Counted from the stretch's first letter, positions 42,701 through 53,754 are shown. The stretch is 64,000 bases of DNA from Rhabditoides inermis (GCA_963966185.1 CAWZYM010000258.1:1-64000); one strand, 5' to 3'. The notes: generated from the sequence alone by a model not told the origin. Numbers and translations are program-made.

Positions 42701-45017
42701 ATACATAGTTTTTTCACGGCTGTGCGCTGAATAGACGTTTTCATTCGGTAAATGTGCATATCTGGACTGATTTGCATGCGAGCTCTCGAAAGTCGTCAAG
42801 ATTCATATGAGCGAACTAGAACCACCACTACCTACTTGTTCGTACATCATTCTCAAAAGCTTACCGATTTCGCAGTTTCTGCCCGTCCAGCCGCTTTCGC
42901 AAGCGCATCTGAACATAACGTCGCTGATAAAACATAGAAATCATAGAGACTAGTGTTTGCTGACAAAACCCCAAGCCCAAGCATTCTCGTTAGTCAGGAA
43001 GATATTCAAAAACGTCTCCGCGTATGTTTTGCACGTCACAGCCTTTTTCGCTAGAATGCGGACATGTGAAACGTATGCGAGAATGTATTTACACAGCAAA
43101 AGCGGCGGAATTTCAAAAATAAACAAGACTCGCTGACGTAGGTGTGGGGTAGGTGGCGGCGTCGCGGGTACACGTCCAGCTGCCGCCGACGCCGACAAAT
43201 TCGTAGCACAGCAACGGCTCGCACGCGTGCGTCGTCACTGATCATTCACAATCATTCACAATCACAGCAATCATACCAAAGGTCCAAAGGATTAGTCAAA
43301 CTCCAATTCCACCAAACACTGTTCGATTCGCGCGCCTTACCCGTCTCGCAGTTGGCTCCGATGACTCCGTCGTTGCACTGGCACTTTCCATCGGCGCACG
43401 CGCCCACCCCACCCGCGCCCGAGCCCGTCCTCAACAGGCAGGCATCATGATACGAAAGTTGTTCACGTGTTCAGTGTATGTCTTCAATCAGGTCCCAGGT
43501 CCCAACGTTCCCCGCTGCTTTTATGTCAGTGGACATCAGATATCAGATTCACTTTTCTTCTTGGTTTCATTCAGAAGGATATATTTCACATGTTATTAAT
43601 TAAAACTGTACCATTCCAACGGTATTTTATTTATGGGATCATGTACCCTGTAAAGTAGTGAAAATCGATAAAGAGTGATATGATGACGTCATATTTCTTT
43701 GATCTAGCCGCCATCGCGCAAAATGAATAATGAAAAATTATGTAATAAGAGACGTATTTCGTCAAGTACTGATCGATTACAATCACGCAAAGCGTAGCGC
43801 TATTATTATCAACGATTAAATTCATAATTTAACTAATGATGACGTCATCAGTGCTTTGATCTAGCCGCCCTCTGTTGCAGTTTCCCTATGTAAGCGCTCG
43901 CTCAAATGCGCCCTTTTTTTACCGACCGTTTTGTAGGCGAAATCTATAAAACCTAATAACTCTAGTCAAAGTGATCGTACAGCAACCAGTTTTCTGGAAG
44001 ATATGCCCCAACGGTATCCCAAGAGAACCTGTTTTTCGGATTTTTGAATTACGATTGATTTCACACAGTTCTGATACAAAAATGCTCCAAAATGGGAGAA
44101 ATCGCATCAAAACGTCGTCATTTCGCCTCTGTCTGGTTCGCCGGCGATGATGCCGTACGATGAAAATGGGGATGGCCTATAGATGATAAGAGTGAACGCA
44201 TGGCTGTAAGTAACGCTTACTCGAAAGTTACTACTGGCAATTGCCTTTTTGTGAAATGAAAATCGTTTCTTGCGTAGCGATAAGTTGCACCCTGCATTTC
44301 TGATCAGAGATGCTGAAGGTGCGGTCATTTTTTTTCGAAAGCAGTTGCTTCGAAGAAAAAAAAAGGCGTTTCGAAGTGTTAAAGAGTGTTTGAGAGTATT
44401 TTTAAGGTGAATTCAAAGTGTTCTGGAAGCGTTTCGAAAAGCGTTTCAACGCGTTTTGAAAACATTCGGTATTTGGGTGTGATTTGAAAAAGACTGACCG
44501 CAACTGTACTGGAGTTACTGTGCATTGGGACTCTTGATGGATTTCGATCGATCATTCATCAACATTTCTGTACGTCAATAATGATTTAATGGTTTGAATA
44601 GCCTTCTATGCTCTGTAAACAAGAAAACAATAGCCCGATCAGTCATTGCTTCCATTCGGCGTAAAACCTTCTGATCACCTCAGGTTCGTATGAGTGATTT
44701 CGTTTTGTACATGTCATGAACAAGTTTGCGATTGAAAACAAACATTTGATCAATTGACTATTATAGACTTGATAGTGTTATACCTATTAGTTGTCGGACA
44801 GAATCCAAAATTTTGACAGCCGTAAGGTTCGGTTGATTGCTGGAAAACGAGATATAAAAAACTGGCAAAGCTTCAACTAGCTAAACAAAAAAAACTTGAA
44901 CAAAAGCTGACTCACCGTTCCTACAATAGTTAACAGAACAACATTCAATAAGACAATACAGCGCCAGCGTGGCGGCATTGCAAGTGTAAATGTCTTCATT
45001 TTTGACTTTGAGCTCAT
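35079..45017 (-). CDS. egas: EGAS-type channel subunit: about 17 EGF-like modules fused to a DEG/ENaC (ASC) domain
   Basis: This is a candidate amiloride-sensitive-type sodium channel subunit with an EGF-rich ectodomain, the architecture of C. elegans egas genes. The start at 45017 gives a 34-codon exon with one hydrophobic stretch ([13 protein letters not shown]), acting as TM1 or signal. EGF-like modules run from 44.84 to 38.80 kb. The last five are DIDEC/DIDDC-type calcium-binding EGFs, one per exon, most ending GWTG..CE. The ASC domain follows from 37.64 kb: LGNCFSFN at 36.88 kb, YGTCIDD at 36.37 kb, [19 protein letters not shown] at 36.2 kb, [13 protein letters not shown] at 35.9 kb. TM2 at 35.2 kb carries [19 protein letters not shown] with the G-x-S selectivity-filter motif. 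The protein ends LKYY. The usual cytoplasmic N-terminus with an HG gating motif was not found, so an upstream exon may be missing. Confidence 0.92.
37970..38670. repeat. Diverged ~420-bp tandem duplication in an egas intron
   Basis: Words around AATTTCATCGGTGCCCCATG (37,976) recur diverged at 38,395 (AACTTCATCGGAGCACTATG). The GCGAGAGAGGGTGTA...GACACGTCCAC block near 38,130 recurs near 38,570. The second unit ends with a doubled palindromic GGACGTCCATGGACGTCCAT. The duplication lies between the last EGF exon and the first ASC exon. Confidence 0.7.
39733..39769. repeat. (GA)n tract filling a 77-bp egas intron
   Basis: The tract lies between two calcium-binding EGF exons (39,788-39,903 and 39,595-39,710). 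On the coding strand it is a CT run that makes up about half of the intron. Confidence 0.9.
40336..40530 (+). mobile_element. tRNA-derived SINE in an egas intron
   Basis: The plus strand carries an A-box-like TAGCGCAGTGG and a B-box-like GGTTCGATGCT about 50 bp apart. An anticodon-like arm lies between them and a non-tRNA body follows (CCGCTACCGCGGTGGGTTGG...). Orientation is opposite to the host gene. The 3' boundary and any target duplication could not be fixed. A decayed tRNA pseudogene is the alternative. Confidence 0.6.
43680..43900. repeat. Two copies of a TGACGTCA / GATCTAGCCGCC repeat
   Basis: GATGACGTCAT followed by TTTGATCTAGCCGCC occurs at about 43,681-43,712 and again at 43,838-43,870, in the first long intron of the egas gene. 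A third diverged copy lies at 54,084-54,120 (GATCTCGCCGCCCTCT). TGACGTCA is the full CRE palindrome bound by CREB/ATF bZIP factors. These may be ends of an old repeat. Confidence 0.65.
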
Positions 45018-45069
45018 GACGCGTCGTCTTTTTTCAGATGCTGCCGTCGCGGAAACGTGAATTGTCTAG

Positions 45070-45102
45070 TAGAGGAAAAGAGAGAAAAGGAGGAGAAAGA
45101 AA

Positions 45103-45152
<50 letters not shown>
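45070..45152. repeat. GA-rich tract upstream of the egas start
   Basis: On the coding strand this is a CT-rich tract 50-135 bp upstream of the first codon, followed by CTCTACTAG, a possible acceptor. It may be promoter or 5' leader sequence. Confidence 0.7.
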
Positions 45153-45153
<1 letters not shown>

Positions 45154-45488
45154 TAAAAGAGTCCATCGTAGTGGATAGACGAAACATCATTATTAGTTCC
45201 TTAGCAACACACTAGCAGAGCCAAACGTCTGCACACGCTTTGCTGTCAGTGAACACTCACTAAGAGTGCATGAAGCACTCTGCAAAGTTAATACAATACT
45301 CATAACAAAACCATAATTAATAAAACTTGTTGAGAAAGTTGAGTTTGCATTTTACATAATGAGCGAAGCATCGCAAAACAAAACAAACTTGGCTGTGTAA
45401 CTAATTTATGTCACGAACGAGTTCAAAGTTCTGCAACAAACCAAGCACTTTTTGCTTGCATCTCGATGAGTACTTATTACTATGGTTC

Positions 45489-47782
45489 TTATCTAGCTTC
45501 TTCCCACATCCTCTTCAGATGCTCGAAATACATGTCGGACTCCGTGCTCGTCTTCTTCTGCAAGTCATCTGCATCTCTCTGAAAAAAACGACGTAGGTAA
45601 CCGTTTTTAATCATTGTCAAATAAGTTACATTTGAAGTGTAGTCATGGAAGATGCGAAATTGTTTAAGACAAAGAGAGATTAACTTTAGTCTGTTTTCGG
45701 ATGCAGATGCGTACTCGACCAGAAAACAGTTTGACAAACTACAACATCACCTCGCCAGTGGATACTGTGGCTCGCGAGCGCGCGTTCCCGTTCATTCCAC
45801 ACAAGCTGAAAAAGCGTCGTAGTTCTTGGTTTCTCATTCATGCGACACAACAGTGAGCAACTATATATGACCAACTCTAGCAACTATGAGAACAACTATG
45901 TGTTCACCTGAACATGAGCTGAACGACAAAGTGGCGCCACTGAGACACGATGAATCCCGTCGACATCACACACATCATGAATCTAAACTATCACTCTCAC
46001 AACTTCTCTTCTTTTCCTTTTTTCCACATCAAACCTGTAATTATTGGTTTGATAGATACGACTTCACGATCATAGCTAATTCTTCACACCTGTCTACGGT
46101 TACGTCCGAGAAAACATTTAATCGCAAAGACGTTTGAACAAGAAACGTGTAGCTTCATGTCTTCTCGATTTTTTTGTTATTGAGCCAATCGGAAAAAGAA
46201 AATTTGGCCACACATGTTTTTTTTTCATGAAACAATTTGAATCATGCGTTTCGAGAATGTACATAAGTAGAACACGGAAACTAGAATTAGTCAACAACCG
46301 CAAGATTCATCTATACGCTCGAAGCAAGATAATCGTTTTTTCTCCGCCTGGAGGCGTGAGACCGTTCGGTTGGCGACAATGTTCTTGTCGCCACTCAAAC
46401 AAAACTCACTCAAACATTTTTTTATTGGAGAAATTTGAATTTGAGATCATTTTCACCGCCCTCTCGATGTGTGGATCCGCGCAAAAAAGTCATCACCTAA
46501 CTCGAATGAAAATCGCTTCACAAATCATACTGTAGGCTTATATAAGAATAAAAATACAAAGAAAAGTGGAAAACAAACGTGCGCACATTGATATGCACAT
46601 TTCCATGACGGCGGTGGCGAGTTGTAGTCGGATGTCGAACGGATCGGGGGAGAGTATGCGAATGAGCAGAACACCGAAAGGAATCGACACAATCACCGTC
46701 GACGGAAGGAAGATGGCAGAAAAGAGCTGAAAAAAAGGGTTGTACGGTTTTTTTCGCTATCTTCTGTCTGTATTTTTTCGCAACTTTTTCATTTTTGCCT
46801 TGTTTCTATACTACATTATGAGCTACTTAACAGAAGTACAAGCGAACTATAATCATATGCGCGAAAAAAATTAAGACTGTGGTGTCAAACGTACCACTGA
46901 TTCTATATTTGATTAGGTTCTGGGACAAACTGGCATGTGAATTGTTACACACTACGGTAGAAGCTCATTTTTAAAAGTACAGACTGAACCTAATTTTAAT
47001 ATATAAAGTCATAATTGTCTCACATCAGGAAGTATTGACTTGAATACAAACTCACTTTGATCGCCTTGTCGTTCTCTTAGAGTTGAAACCGGAAGGAGAG
47101 CGTAAACTTGAAGTGTGAGGTGAGGCTTTACAGAGAGGCAAGCTGCCGTTTGGTACGCACACGAAGTCGAATAAAAGGCTGAAGTATGCAAGCACTTTGC
47201 ACCTTGCAAGCAATAAACTATTACTATTACTATTACTTTTTCCATAGTCAAAAACAGATTTGACAGACTGTAAACCAAGCATAGCTTTGTAGGTTGAATC
47301 TAAAGAGCTGAAACGCGACTAATTTTTTTTTCGTTCTGCAGTGAGATCCTTTAGTGTTCTTTTTTCTGTTTTCATACTTTAAGAGAGGTTAAAATCACGA
47401 CTCGTAAAATGTTGTAATGTTTAAAGTTCGTTTGCCATTTTCACTATCAACTCTTCAACTCACCACCGTGGAAATTATGATAAAGGAAAATGTGCACAAC
47501 ACGTTAATCATGTCAGACAGTTCGGCTGCAAGATAAATAAATCCTAAATAAATAAATTGTGTTCAACTCTACTGTAATGGGTAATGCGTTTTCAACCTTT
47601 GATTTAATTATAGCACAGCACATGAAAATAAGAGCAAAAGGCGTAAGAACGGCTTCGATGAAGTATGTTACTTGAAACATCTGCTGGGATGAAGAATGAA
47701 ACGAGGAACTGTTGACGAGAAGAGGGAGAAATAACGTTCTGCGTTCTCCAAAAATGGTAGCTTCGATTTGCCATAAAAGCAT
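45489..47782 (-). pseudogene. sre: Sre-family chemoreceptor pseudogene
   Basis: Several exons align with the intact Sre gene at 61.96-63.53 kb. They are exon 1 (MLLWQIEATIFGERR...LPLLVNSS, 47,782), exon 4 (AELSDMINVLCTFSF, 47,460-47,528), exon 5 (FIRLRVRTKRQLASL, then a stop, then FTLSFRFQL, then another stop), exon 6 (LFSAIFLPSTVIV...DPFDIRLQLA, 46,570-46,730) and the tail (MYFEHLKRMWEEAR). The equivalents of exons 2 and 3, which encode TM2, TM3 and the ER..AT..YE motif, are absent: only about 60 bp separate exon 1 from the exon-4 equivalent. Exon 5 has in-frame TAA codons at 47,128-47,130 and 47,077-47,079. The terminal exon region near 45.7 kb also has stops. The gene is dead. Confidence 0.88.
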
Positions 47783-48778
47783 GCTTGATATGAACCACTT
47801 CTGTAAGTGAAACAACCACCTCTGCTTGCTTGTCAACCAAGCAAGTGTTCAAACTGAAAAATCATTCGAACATCTACACTTTTATACTGCAGCATTCGTA
47901 ATCGTTTCCCGCATCGTAATCGTTTCTTGTATTGATGTTACTGTTGTTACACTATGTCGCTTATCTCTCCTAGCAGAAAAAATTGTTATAAAGATAATTA
48001 AATACGTTATAAAGAAATTGTTATAAAGATAATTAGAAATTGTTATAAAGATAATTAGATTATTAGATCCTTGTGATGGTTTGAGGCGCAAGCTAAAATC
48101 CTTTAAGAGACATTGATCATTAAGTGTTCAAATAAACTAAATAAGTACATTCCGATCATGTAGTCTTCTTTGAACTCAAGCGGAAGTCAAGCGTCATGAT
48201 TTGAGCAACTTAATATTTTTTCTGTTCAACGCAGGTACTTATGATGAGGAATGTAGCATTATTTCATGTTTTATATCTCGCAGTTTGTATTAAACACTAT
48301 AAATCGTTATAAACATCAATTATCGTTAACAACATTGATTAAAAATCTATACACAATCGTCAAACTGCAAAAATATATGAAATAAGTTGTAAATTCAAAC
48401 AATGATGAATGTTGTTAGTAAAATCATTATAATATAAACCAAAGCAGCACGAAATGAAGTATGAAAGCGATTCAGCCCACAGTGCAGATGGTTTCGCTAA
48501 ATCAACGCGGAACGAAGTAGAAAATGCACGTTTCTTTGAGATGTAATCGCTGATGGAGAAATCAAATCAGCAACTCATCGAGTAAAGACATCAATAACCA
48601 ACAAATTTATTAGAAACAAAAAAAACTGTTTGTACTTTAATACTGCTTGATCAAAATGTGCTGCAACGGCAAGAAGATCACACAGCTACAAAAACATGTC
48701 TCCAGCCCAAATACACTATGAGGAATCCGTTAGTAATGTTTGTTTTAAATGAAAATGGCGAAAAAGATATTGTAATTG
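47783..48778. other. AT-rich intergenic sequence
   Basis: No gene was recognised. A short tandem of TTATAAAGATAATTAGAAATTG-type words lies at about 47,985-48,062. The remainder is featureless AT-rich DNA. Confidence 0.55.
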
Positions 48779-49045
48779 GACTCACACGGTCTCACACCGG
48801 GGGCACAGAGTGAGCCCGTCGGGCCCACACGGTCCCACACCGGGGACACTCAGTGGGACCGCCGGTCCCACACGGTGTGCGCCCGAAAAAATCAAAACCA
48901 AAATTTCAAAATTCTGTAAACGCAGATCGATTCGAAATGCTTTTCTCATTATGCATACAATCATGAGAAAATATCTCGATATGATCGAATACGGGGCGCG
49001 GGCCCACTCGGGCCCACACCGGGGGCACCCGGGCTCACACTTTTG
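48779..49045. repeat. GC-rich block repeat with internal inverted arms around an AT spacer
   Basis: Two GC-rich blocks (48,779-48,886 and 48,998-49,040) share CACACCGGGGGCAC and GGGCCCACACGG-type words in direct orientation. The first block also contains a palindromic GTGGGACCG/CGGTCCCAC pair. They flank about 110 bp of AT-rich DNA. The sharp composition change suggests an insertion of unknown class. Confidence 0.6.
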
Positions 49046-49342
49046 CTATTCCATGTGGCGAGTAGTGTAAATTACAATTGATGTTTTCAATGTAAAGCTA
49101 ACCGAAACATGCGATGTTTGCAAATGATTTATTCGTCAAAAAAGATTGAGAAAGAAAGCAAGAAAGAAATATTGGATTGCTGGAACTACAGTACATTTTT
49201 TAGGTTGTTTTTGAAGTTTTTGATCACTTTGTTCGTTTTCCACTGAAGCCTCAATGACGTTGAGTTCACTTGCAGATTTTCATTTTGTGAAACTCTTGGA
49301 ATCATGAACAGTCTTAAAACAAAGAACGCAGATAATGAGAGG

Positions 49343-49394
<52 letters not shown>

Positions 49395-50164
49395 AAGTTC
49401 GAAAATCGCGCAGGCTCTATTGTAGTGAATGGGCAATGGGTGAAAGGTTCCTAGCAACACTTCATCAGACAACATAGCGTAAGCCCCGTGCGGGAACTTC
49501 ATTTAGCGTACACAAACAGAGTACGCACTTTTTACACTACATGATCCTACAAATTGGAAAGCCACAAAAACTCGTTGTTATTTTTTCGTGAAATGAGTGA
49601 GTGTTAGGTTCAGTTAGATTGAAGTTTTCGACATTTCTTCTTGTCAAATTCCCGCCATCGAGTGCAAATTGAGTTCGGTGTCGGGCGCTGGGGCGCTTGT
49701 CGGACAATCTCGTCGGCCACGCCCCTCTGTGTGTGAGGGAGAGAAGGGCGAATAACGGTTGCGCATCGGTGCCATCGCAACGAATAGTAAACGTGTATGA
49801 AATGCAATTTTGTGAAACAAAAGTTGAAAAAAAACAGATTTTATCTTTCAAAGGTACTTCCAAAAAAGTAGTAGGTTTGTACATACTGTGATCTCAATTA
49901 AGCAGAATAAACGAAACGATTTGAATGGATGTGCCAACAGGCTCTCGACCTTAGAACGTGCAATGTTACAACAAATTTGAAAGTATTTTTTTAATAGTTT
50001 CGAAATAGTTTTTTTAATAGTTTCATTTCTGTTTATTCTGTTTGTTTTCATTGTGAGAATTGAACAAATTTTTTTTGTTTATAGTTGATACCGTTTTTTG
50101 TTTGTTTTTGTGTGGAGGGGTGAGGGCCATTTGGCTTGAGTCGTGCATCACGCTACACAACACA
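49046..50164. other. Intergenic; GA microsatellite at 49,350-49,394
   Basis: No gene was recognised in this stretch apart from a (GA)n tract at 49,350-49,394. The promoter of the Srh-like gene should lie at its right end. Confidence 0.5.
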
Positions 50165-51472
50165 ATGAACTGCTCTGTGTCGTGTCCGATCGTTCTTGAA
50201 GATCTCGATGGCACTATCACATTCATGCACTCCGCTGTCGCCTTCACTATACCCATCAATATCGTTTCCATATACTTCATTATCAAACACTTGTCTCAAA
50301 AAATTGGCAATTATAGATACCTGCAGGTCAGTGGCACTTTGCTTCTCGGTTAATGAAAGTGATTTAGTTTTGGCCGATCCTGAATGAGCTGATGCTAGCG
50401 CTGCACTCGCCTATCGTCCCTCTCCCTCTCCCAATGGGACATGCGGCGCGAACGTTCATCACAGAACTATCGGACTGGACTGCTGGAGATCTCATAGTGA
50501 GTCGTGAAAAAATGGTTTCATCAATCACATTGCAGATGGAAATCATCGTTGCATCGTTCTCATTGCATTCGAAGCGGCTGCTCTCGTTGGGATGTTCATT
50601 TACAGATTTAACGTGAGCACCAAAACTACATATACGAAAAGGAAGAGCGATGCAAAAACACATACCAAACATTCAGATGTTGCGACTGAAGAGCTGGTCG
50701 ACGCTGACGCTGTGCAGCGCGTATGGAATACTCTATTTGTATACGATAGCTCACGCCATATATTGGGGAAGTCAATTCAAAAAAGAAAATCAGGTTCTTC
50801 GACACTATGAAATGGTAAGAAAACAGAAACAGTTAAACGCACAATTATTGCACACAGCGCTATCCCGATCTGTCTCGTCTCTACAAGAAAACGCGAGATC
50901 GAATGTGGTATGCTATGCCGGATCCAGCCATTCACGCAGCATTCATATTCGTGAATCGCTAAAGCCTGAAAACCCGTGTTCAGAAACGTATTGCAGAGCT
51001 CACTCCTATTCTACTTCCCACTATTCTGCATCGTTTCGGGTGCCAGTTTCTGGAAGTTGCAAGCTGGACTGTCATCGTTTTCGAAAAGGACACGTCAAAT
51101 GCATTCGACAATGTTCTTTCAAGCTTGTATTCAAGTGAGTGTGATCAAATGAGATTTACAAGAACATTATCTATAGGTTATTATGTTCATGATTTTCGTA
51201 ATCATCCCAGCTAGATCGTCAATGGTATTCCAGTTTTTACTGATACACAAAACCACAACCTACTCTTTCTAGGATACAACTTCTAGGTGTTTCCTGTGTT
51301 TTTATTTCACGCTGCAGCGAGTAACATTTGCTTTCTCTATTTCAACCCCACTTTTCACAAGTTCGCCAAACATTTTGTAGCACAAGGTCAACATTTAATA
51401 AGGTACTACCATTGTAGTGTCATAAGGCATGTTAACTGTCAACTTTTTATTTTAGAAAAAAAAACCTTGTAA
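50165..51472 (+). CDS. Srh/Sri-type serpentine chemoreceptor, eight exons, probable frameshift
   Basis: A seven-pass chemoreceptor of about 330 residues can be assembled. Exon 1 (50165-50326) has TM1 and ...IPINIVSIYFI. Exon 2 (50368-50496) begins FWPILNELMLAL. Exon 3 (about 50536-50612) encodes CIVLIAFEAAALVGMFIYR. Exon 4 (about 50678-50815) contains GILYLYTIAHAIYWG. Exon 5 (about 50859-50951) starts RYPDLSRLY. Exon 6 (about 50998-51135) has TM5 and TRQMHSTMFFQACIQ. TM6 is VIMFMIFVIIPARSS. The last exon, with TM7 (FLFHAAASNICFLYFNP), starts near 51287. The order and the ENQV..HYEMRYPDL motif fit the Srh/Sri branch of the Str superfamily. Exons 2 and 3 join one base out of frame with the only visible donor and acceptor, so this may be a recent pseudogene. 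The end of the coding region is uncertain. Confidence 0.7.
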
Positions 51473-52240
51473 CGTGACGACACAGCCAATCTCTTACACT
51501 TACATCCTAACACGAGCACAGATTGGATGAGAACTTCGTACACTTGAGATTGACACAATGCAATTCAACTCTATGGCTGTCCCCGTCGTCTAAAGAACTG
51601 TACCTGTAACTTGTACCCGTCTGTTCTTTTTTTCGTCCACTCGTCCAAACGCCCGCTGACAAACCGTGAATTGTTCACCAGACCGATCAAATATTGTTAT
51701 TGACTGTATATTACGCGAACATTTTCGAGAGTCCCTGTCCCACATTTGTCCAATAAACTAACTGAATTTACTTTTTCATATGTTTGTTTGACGTCGGGGC
51801 AGAAGATGGGAGATTGTGATTTTCTTGTTTTTATTAATCCTTTAGGCAATGACTAACCACTAACATCAAAAAAAAACTTCGCGCTCAACTGATTTAAAAA
51901 AGAGTTAGATACCAGGTCAACAGCAATGAACAAAGAACACAGACACCTCGGAAAAACAAAACACTTAACAGACCTTATGGTTTTATCAGAGTTAAACGTG
52001 TTAAAAAGGGCCGGTCGAATATTCGGAATCTGACTAATCGAAAGAGCCTCGACTACTTCTGGCGGCTTTCTGTCTCGTGAGGGCCTGAGAGAGCAATTGG
52101 AGATGTTAATGAAGTGTTAAAAAGAAAACATGTCTAAAAAGTATGACCGAAAAACTAGCACGACTGAAGCGTGATACAGATGCGCAGTCTGAGGGTAAGT
52201 TGAAAACCTCATTCCCTTACATACAACATGCTGGCAGCGT
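51473..52240. other. No gene recognised
   Basis: AT-rich sequence without a credible reading frame. An AATAAA near 51,752 could be a distal polyadenylation signal for the Srh-like gene. Confidence 0.45.
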
Positions 52241-52710
52241 TGAGTCGATTAAGAAATGTTCGATTAATGATTAACGATTAATCAAAAAGTTAGTCAAAAC
52301 CTTCGATTGACGATTATTCGACTAATGTTTATGCGAGAAATTGTCGATTGATCGATTAACTATTAATCGTTAATCAAACTGTTGTGGATCAACTGATTAA
52401 TGAGCAATTTCCAATCTTGTTTTCGTAGCTTCCGATGTGAACAATCACCATAAACAGTACATTTCTGAGAAAATGTTGCTTATTCCAATTCATACAACGC
52501 TCCAGAAAGCGGAAATTGTAGCGAAAAAATCGAAATTAAGCGATATACTTTCAATTTAAATGAGATTCTTTCAATTGATCGAATGAAGATTAATCGTTAA
52601 TCAAAACTGTCTCGATAAATTAATCAATGATTAGTCGTTAATCGAAACATGTTCGATAAATCGACCAAAATCGATTAATCGAGCTGATTAATCAAAAATT
52701 AATCAAAAGT
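52240..52710. repeat. Degenerate ATTAATCG / CGATTAAT cluster
   Basis: Words such as CGATTAATGATTAACG, GATTAATCG and TTAATCAAAA recur many times in both orientations with no fixed period. The cluster stops exactly at the left end of the MITE at 52,708, whose ends also read CGATTAA. Confidence 0.7.
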
Positions 52711-53090
52711 CGATTAAAGGCACAGGGGCGTTTAGAATTACCAAGGTTCATCGAATTTCACTCTCGAGAACTTAGCAAAACTAATTGCACGTAGCGGGAA
52801 TCGAACCGGCATAGCATGGTCCGTGAACCGTGAGCGTTACCACAACACTACAACGACATGAGCTGCAGAACTCATATCGACGAGATGCGCACAGAGCTCA
52901 ACTTTTCGATAAGTGTTTTGGCGGGAAGTTCGAATTCGCCTTACCAAGCTTCGCACGTGCACATGTTGGTAAGCGTGTAGGTAACGCGGAAACGCCGTTC
53001 TTTCGCGTTTTCTTTGATTGTTTCGTGTTTCCATGGGTCAAGCAATGAAACAAAGTCAAAAACTAAGCGCCCCTGTGTCTTTAATCGACT
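52708..53090. mobile_element. 383-bp MITE with 23-bp+ terminal inverted repeats and internal tRNA-like segment
   Basis: The left end AGTCGATTAAAGGCACAGGG is matched by the inverted right end CCCTGTGTCTTTAATCGACT, with one mismatch. If TTAA inside the ends is the target site, a TTAA duplication is possible. The element carries a tRNA-like segment on the minus strand at 52,790-52,853 and no transposase. Its right half recurs diverged near 54,310-54,450, and its middle near 53,760-53,820, so it is a family. Confidence 0.8.
52790..52853 (-). other. tRNA-like segment inside the MITE
   Basis: The minus strand has a consensus B box (GGTTCGATTCC) and an A-box-like TAGTGTTGTGG about 45 nt upstream, with short GTAG/CTAC pairing of the ends. 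The location inside inverted repeats and the poor anticodon arm argue against a working tRNA gene. Confidence 0.5.
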
Positions 53091-53261
53091 TATTAGTAAT
53101 TACTCGACAGTGCAGGTTTTTTTTTTACTTTTAATTTTTTAGCTTTGCCTTTTTATGTAAAAGACATTTTTAATTACGACCAGAACTCGCAAAATGCAAT
53201 TTGAGAAAGGGCGCTTTTTCTAGCACAGAAGTGGATTTTTTTTTCAAGGACTCGTGAAAAG

Positions 53262-53525
53262 TGTAGAGTTTGTTTTACCCGACGTAGTGCAACAAAAGCT
53301 CATGTCAATCGAATTAGTGAACAAACCTGCTTCAATCACAAACGTTCCCAAACAAATCCCAAACACAAAAGAATGGTCGATTAAAACTCAACTTTAATTT
53401 GCAATGGTGACACAATTGTTACATCCTCTTTGTTGTAGAAAGAGCAGGTTTGTTTACTTTTTCAGTTGATAAAATGTATGATCTTTTTGTTGCATTACAT
53501 CAAGTAAGTAAAACAAACTCTATAA
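53262..53525. mobile_element. 264-bp MITE-like element with ~75-bp imperfect inverted arms
   Basis: The left arm TAGAGTTTGTTTTAC...TGCAACAAAA...AACAAACCTGC (from 53,263) pairs with the right arm ending GTAAAACAAACTCTA at 53,523. The central part is AT-rich and no protein is encoded. Confidence 0.7.
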
Positions 53526-53754
53526 TTACAGGAGTCTTCATTGAAGATAATGTTACGTTGCACTCGGTTGAAACTTTGTACAACTCACGATGAGTACTTG
53601 TTGTGATTAGGAGGACAGAGCGATAAGTAGATGACGGTTCACAGGTTTTATGTTAGGTAAATCTGATAATTTTTGGCGACGCACGTTCTGTTTACCATTT
53701 CGTCAGCAAAACTGTTTGTTCTTAGGTAGAATCGAATCAGTATGAAAAAATTAT

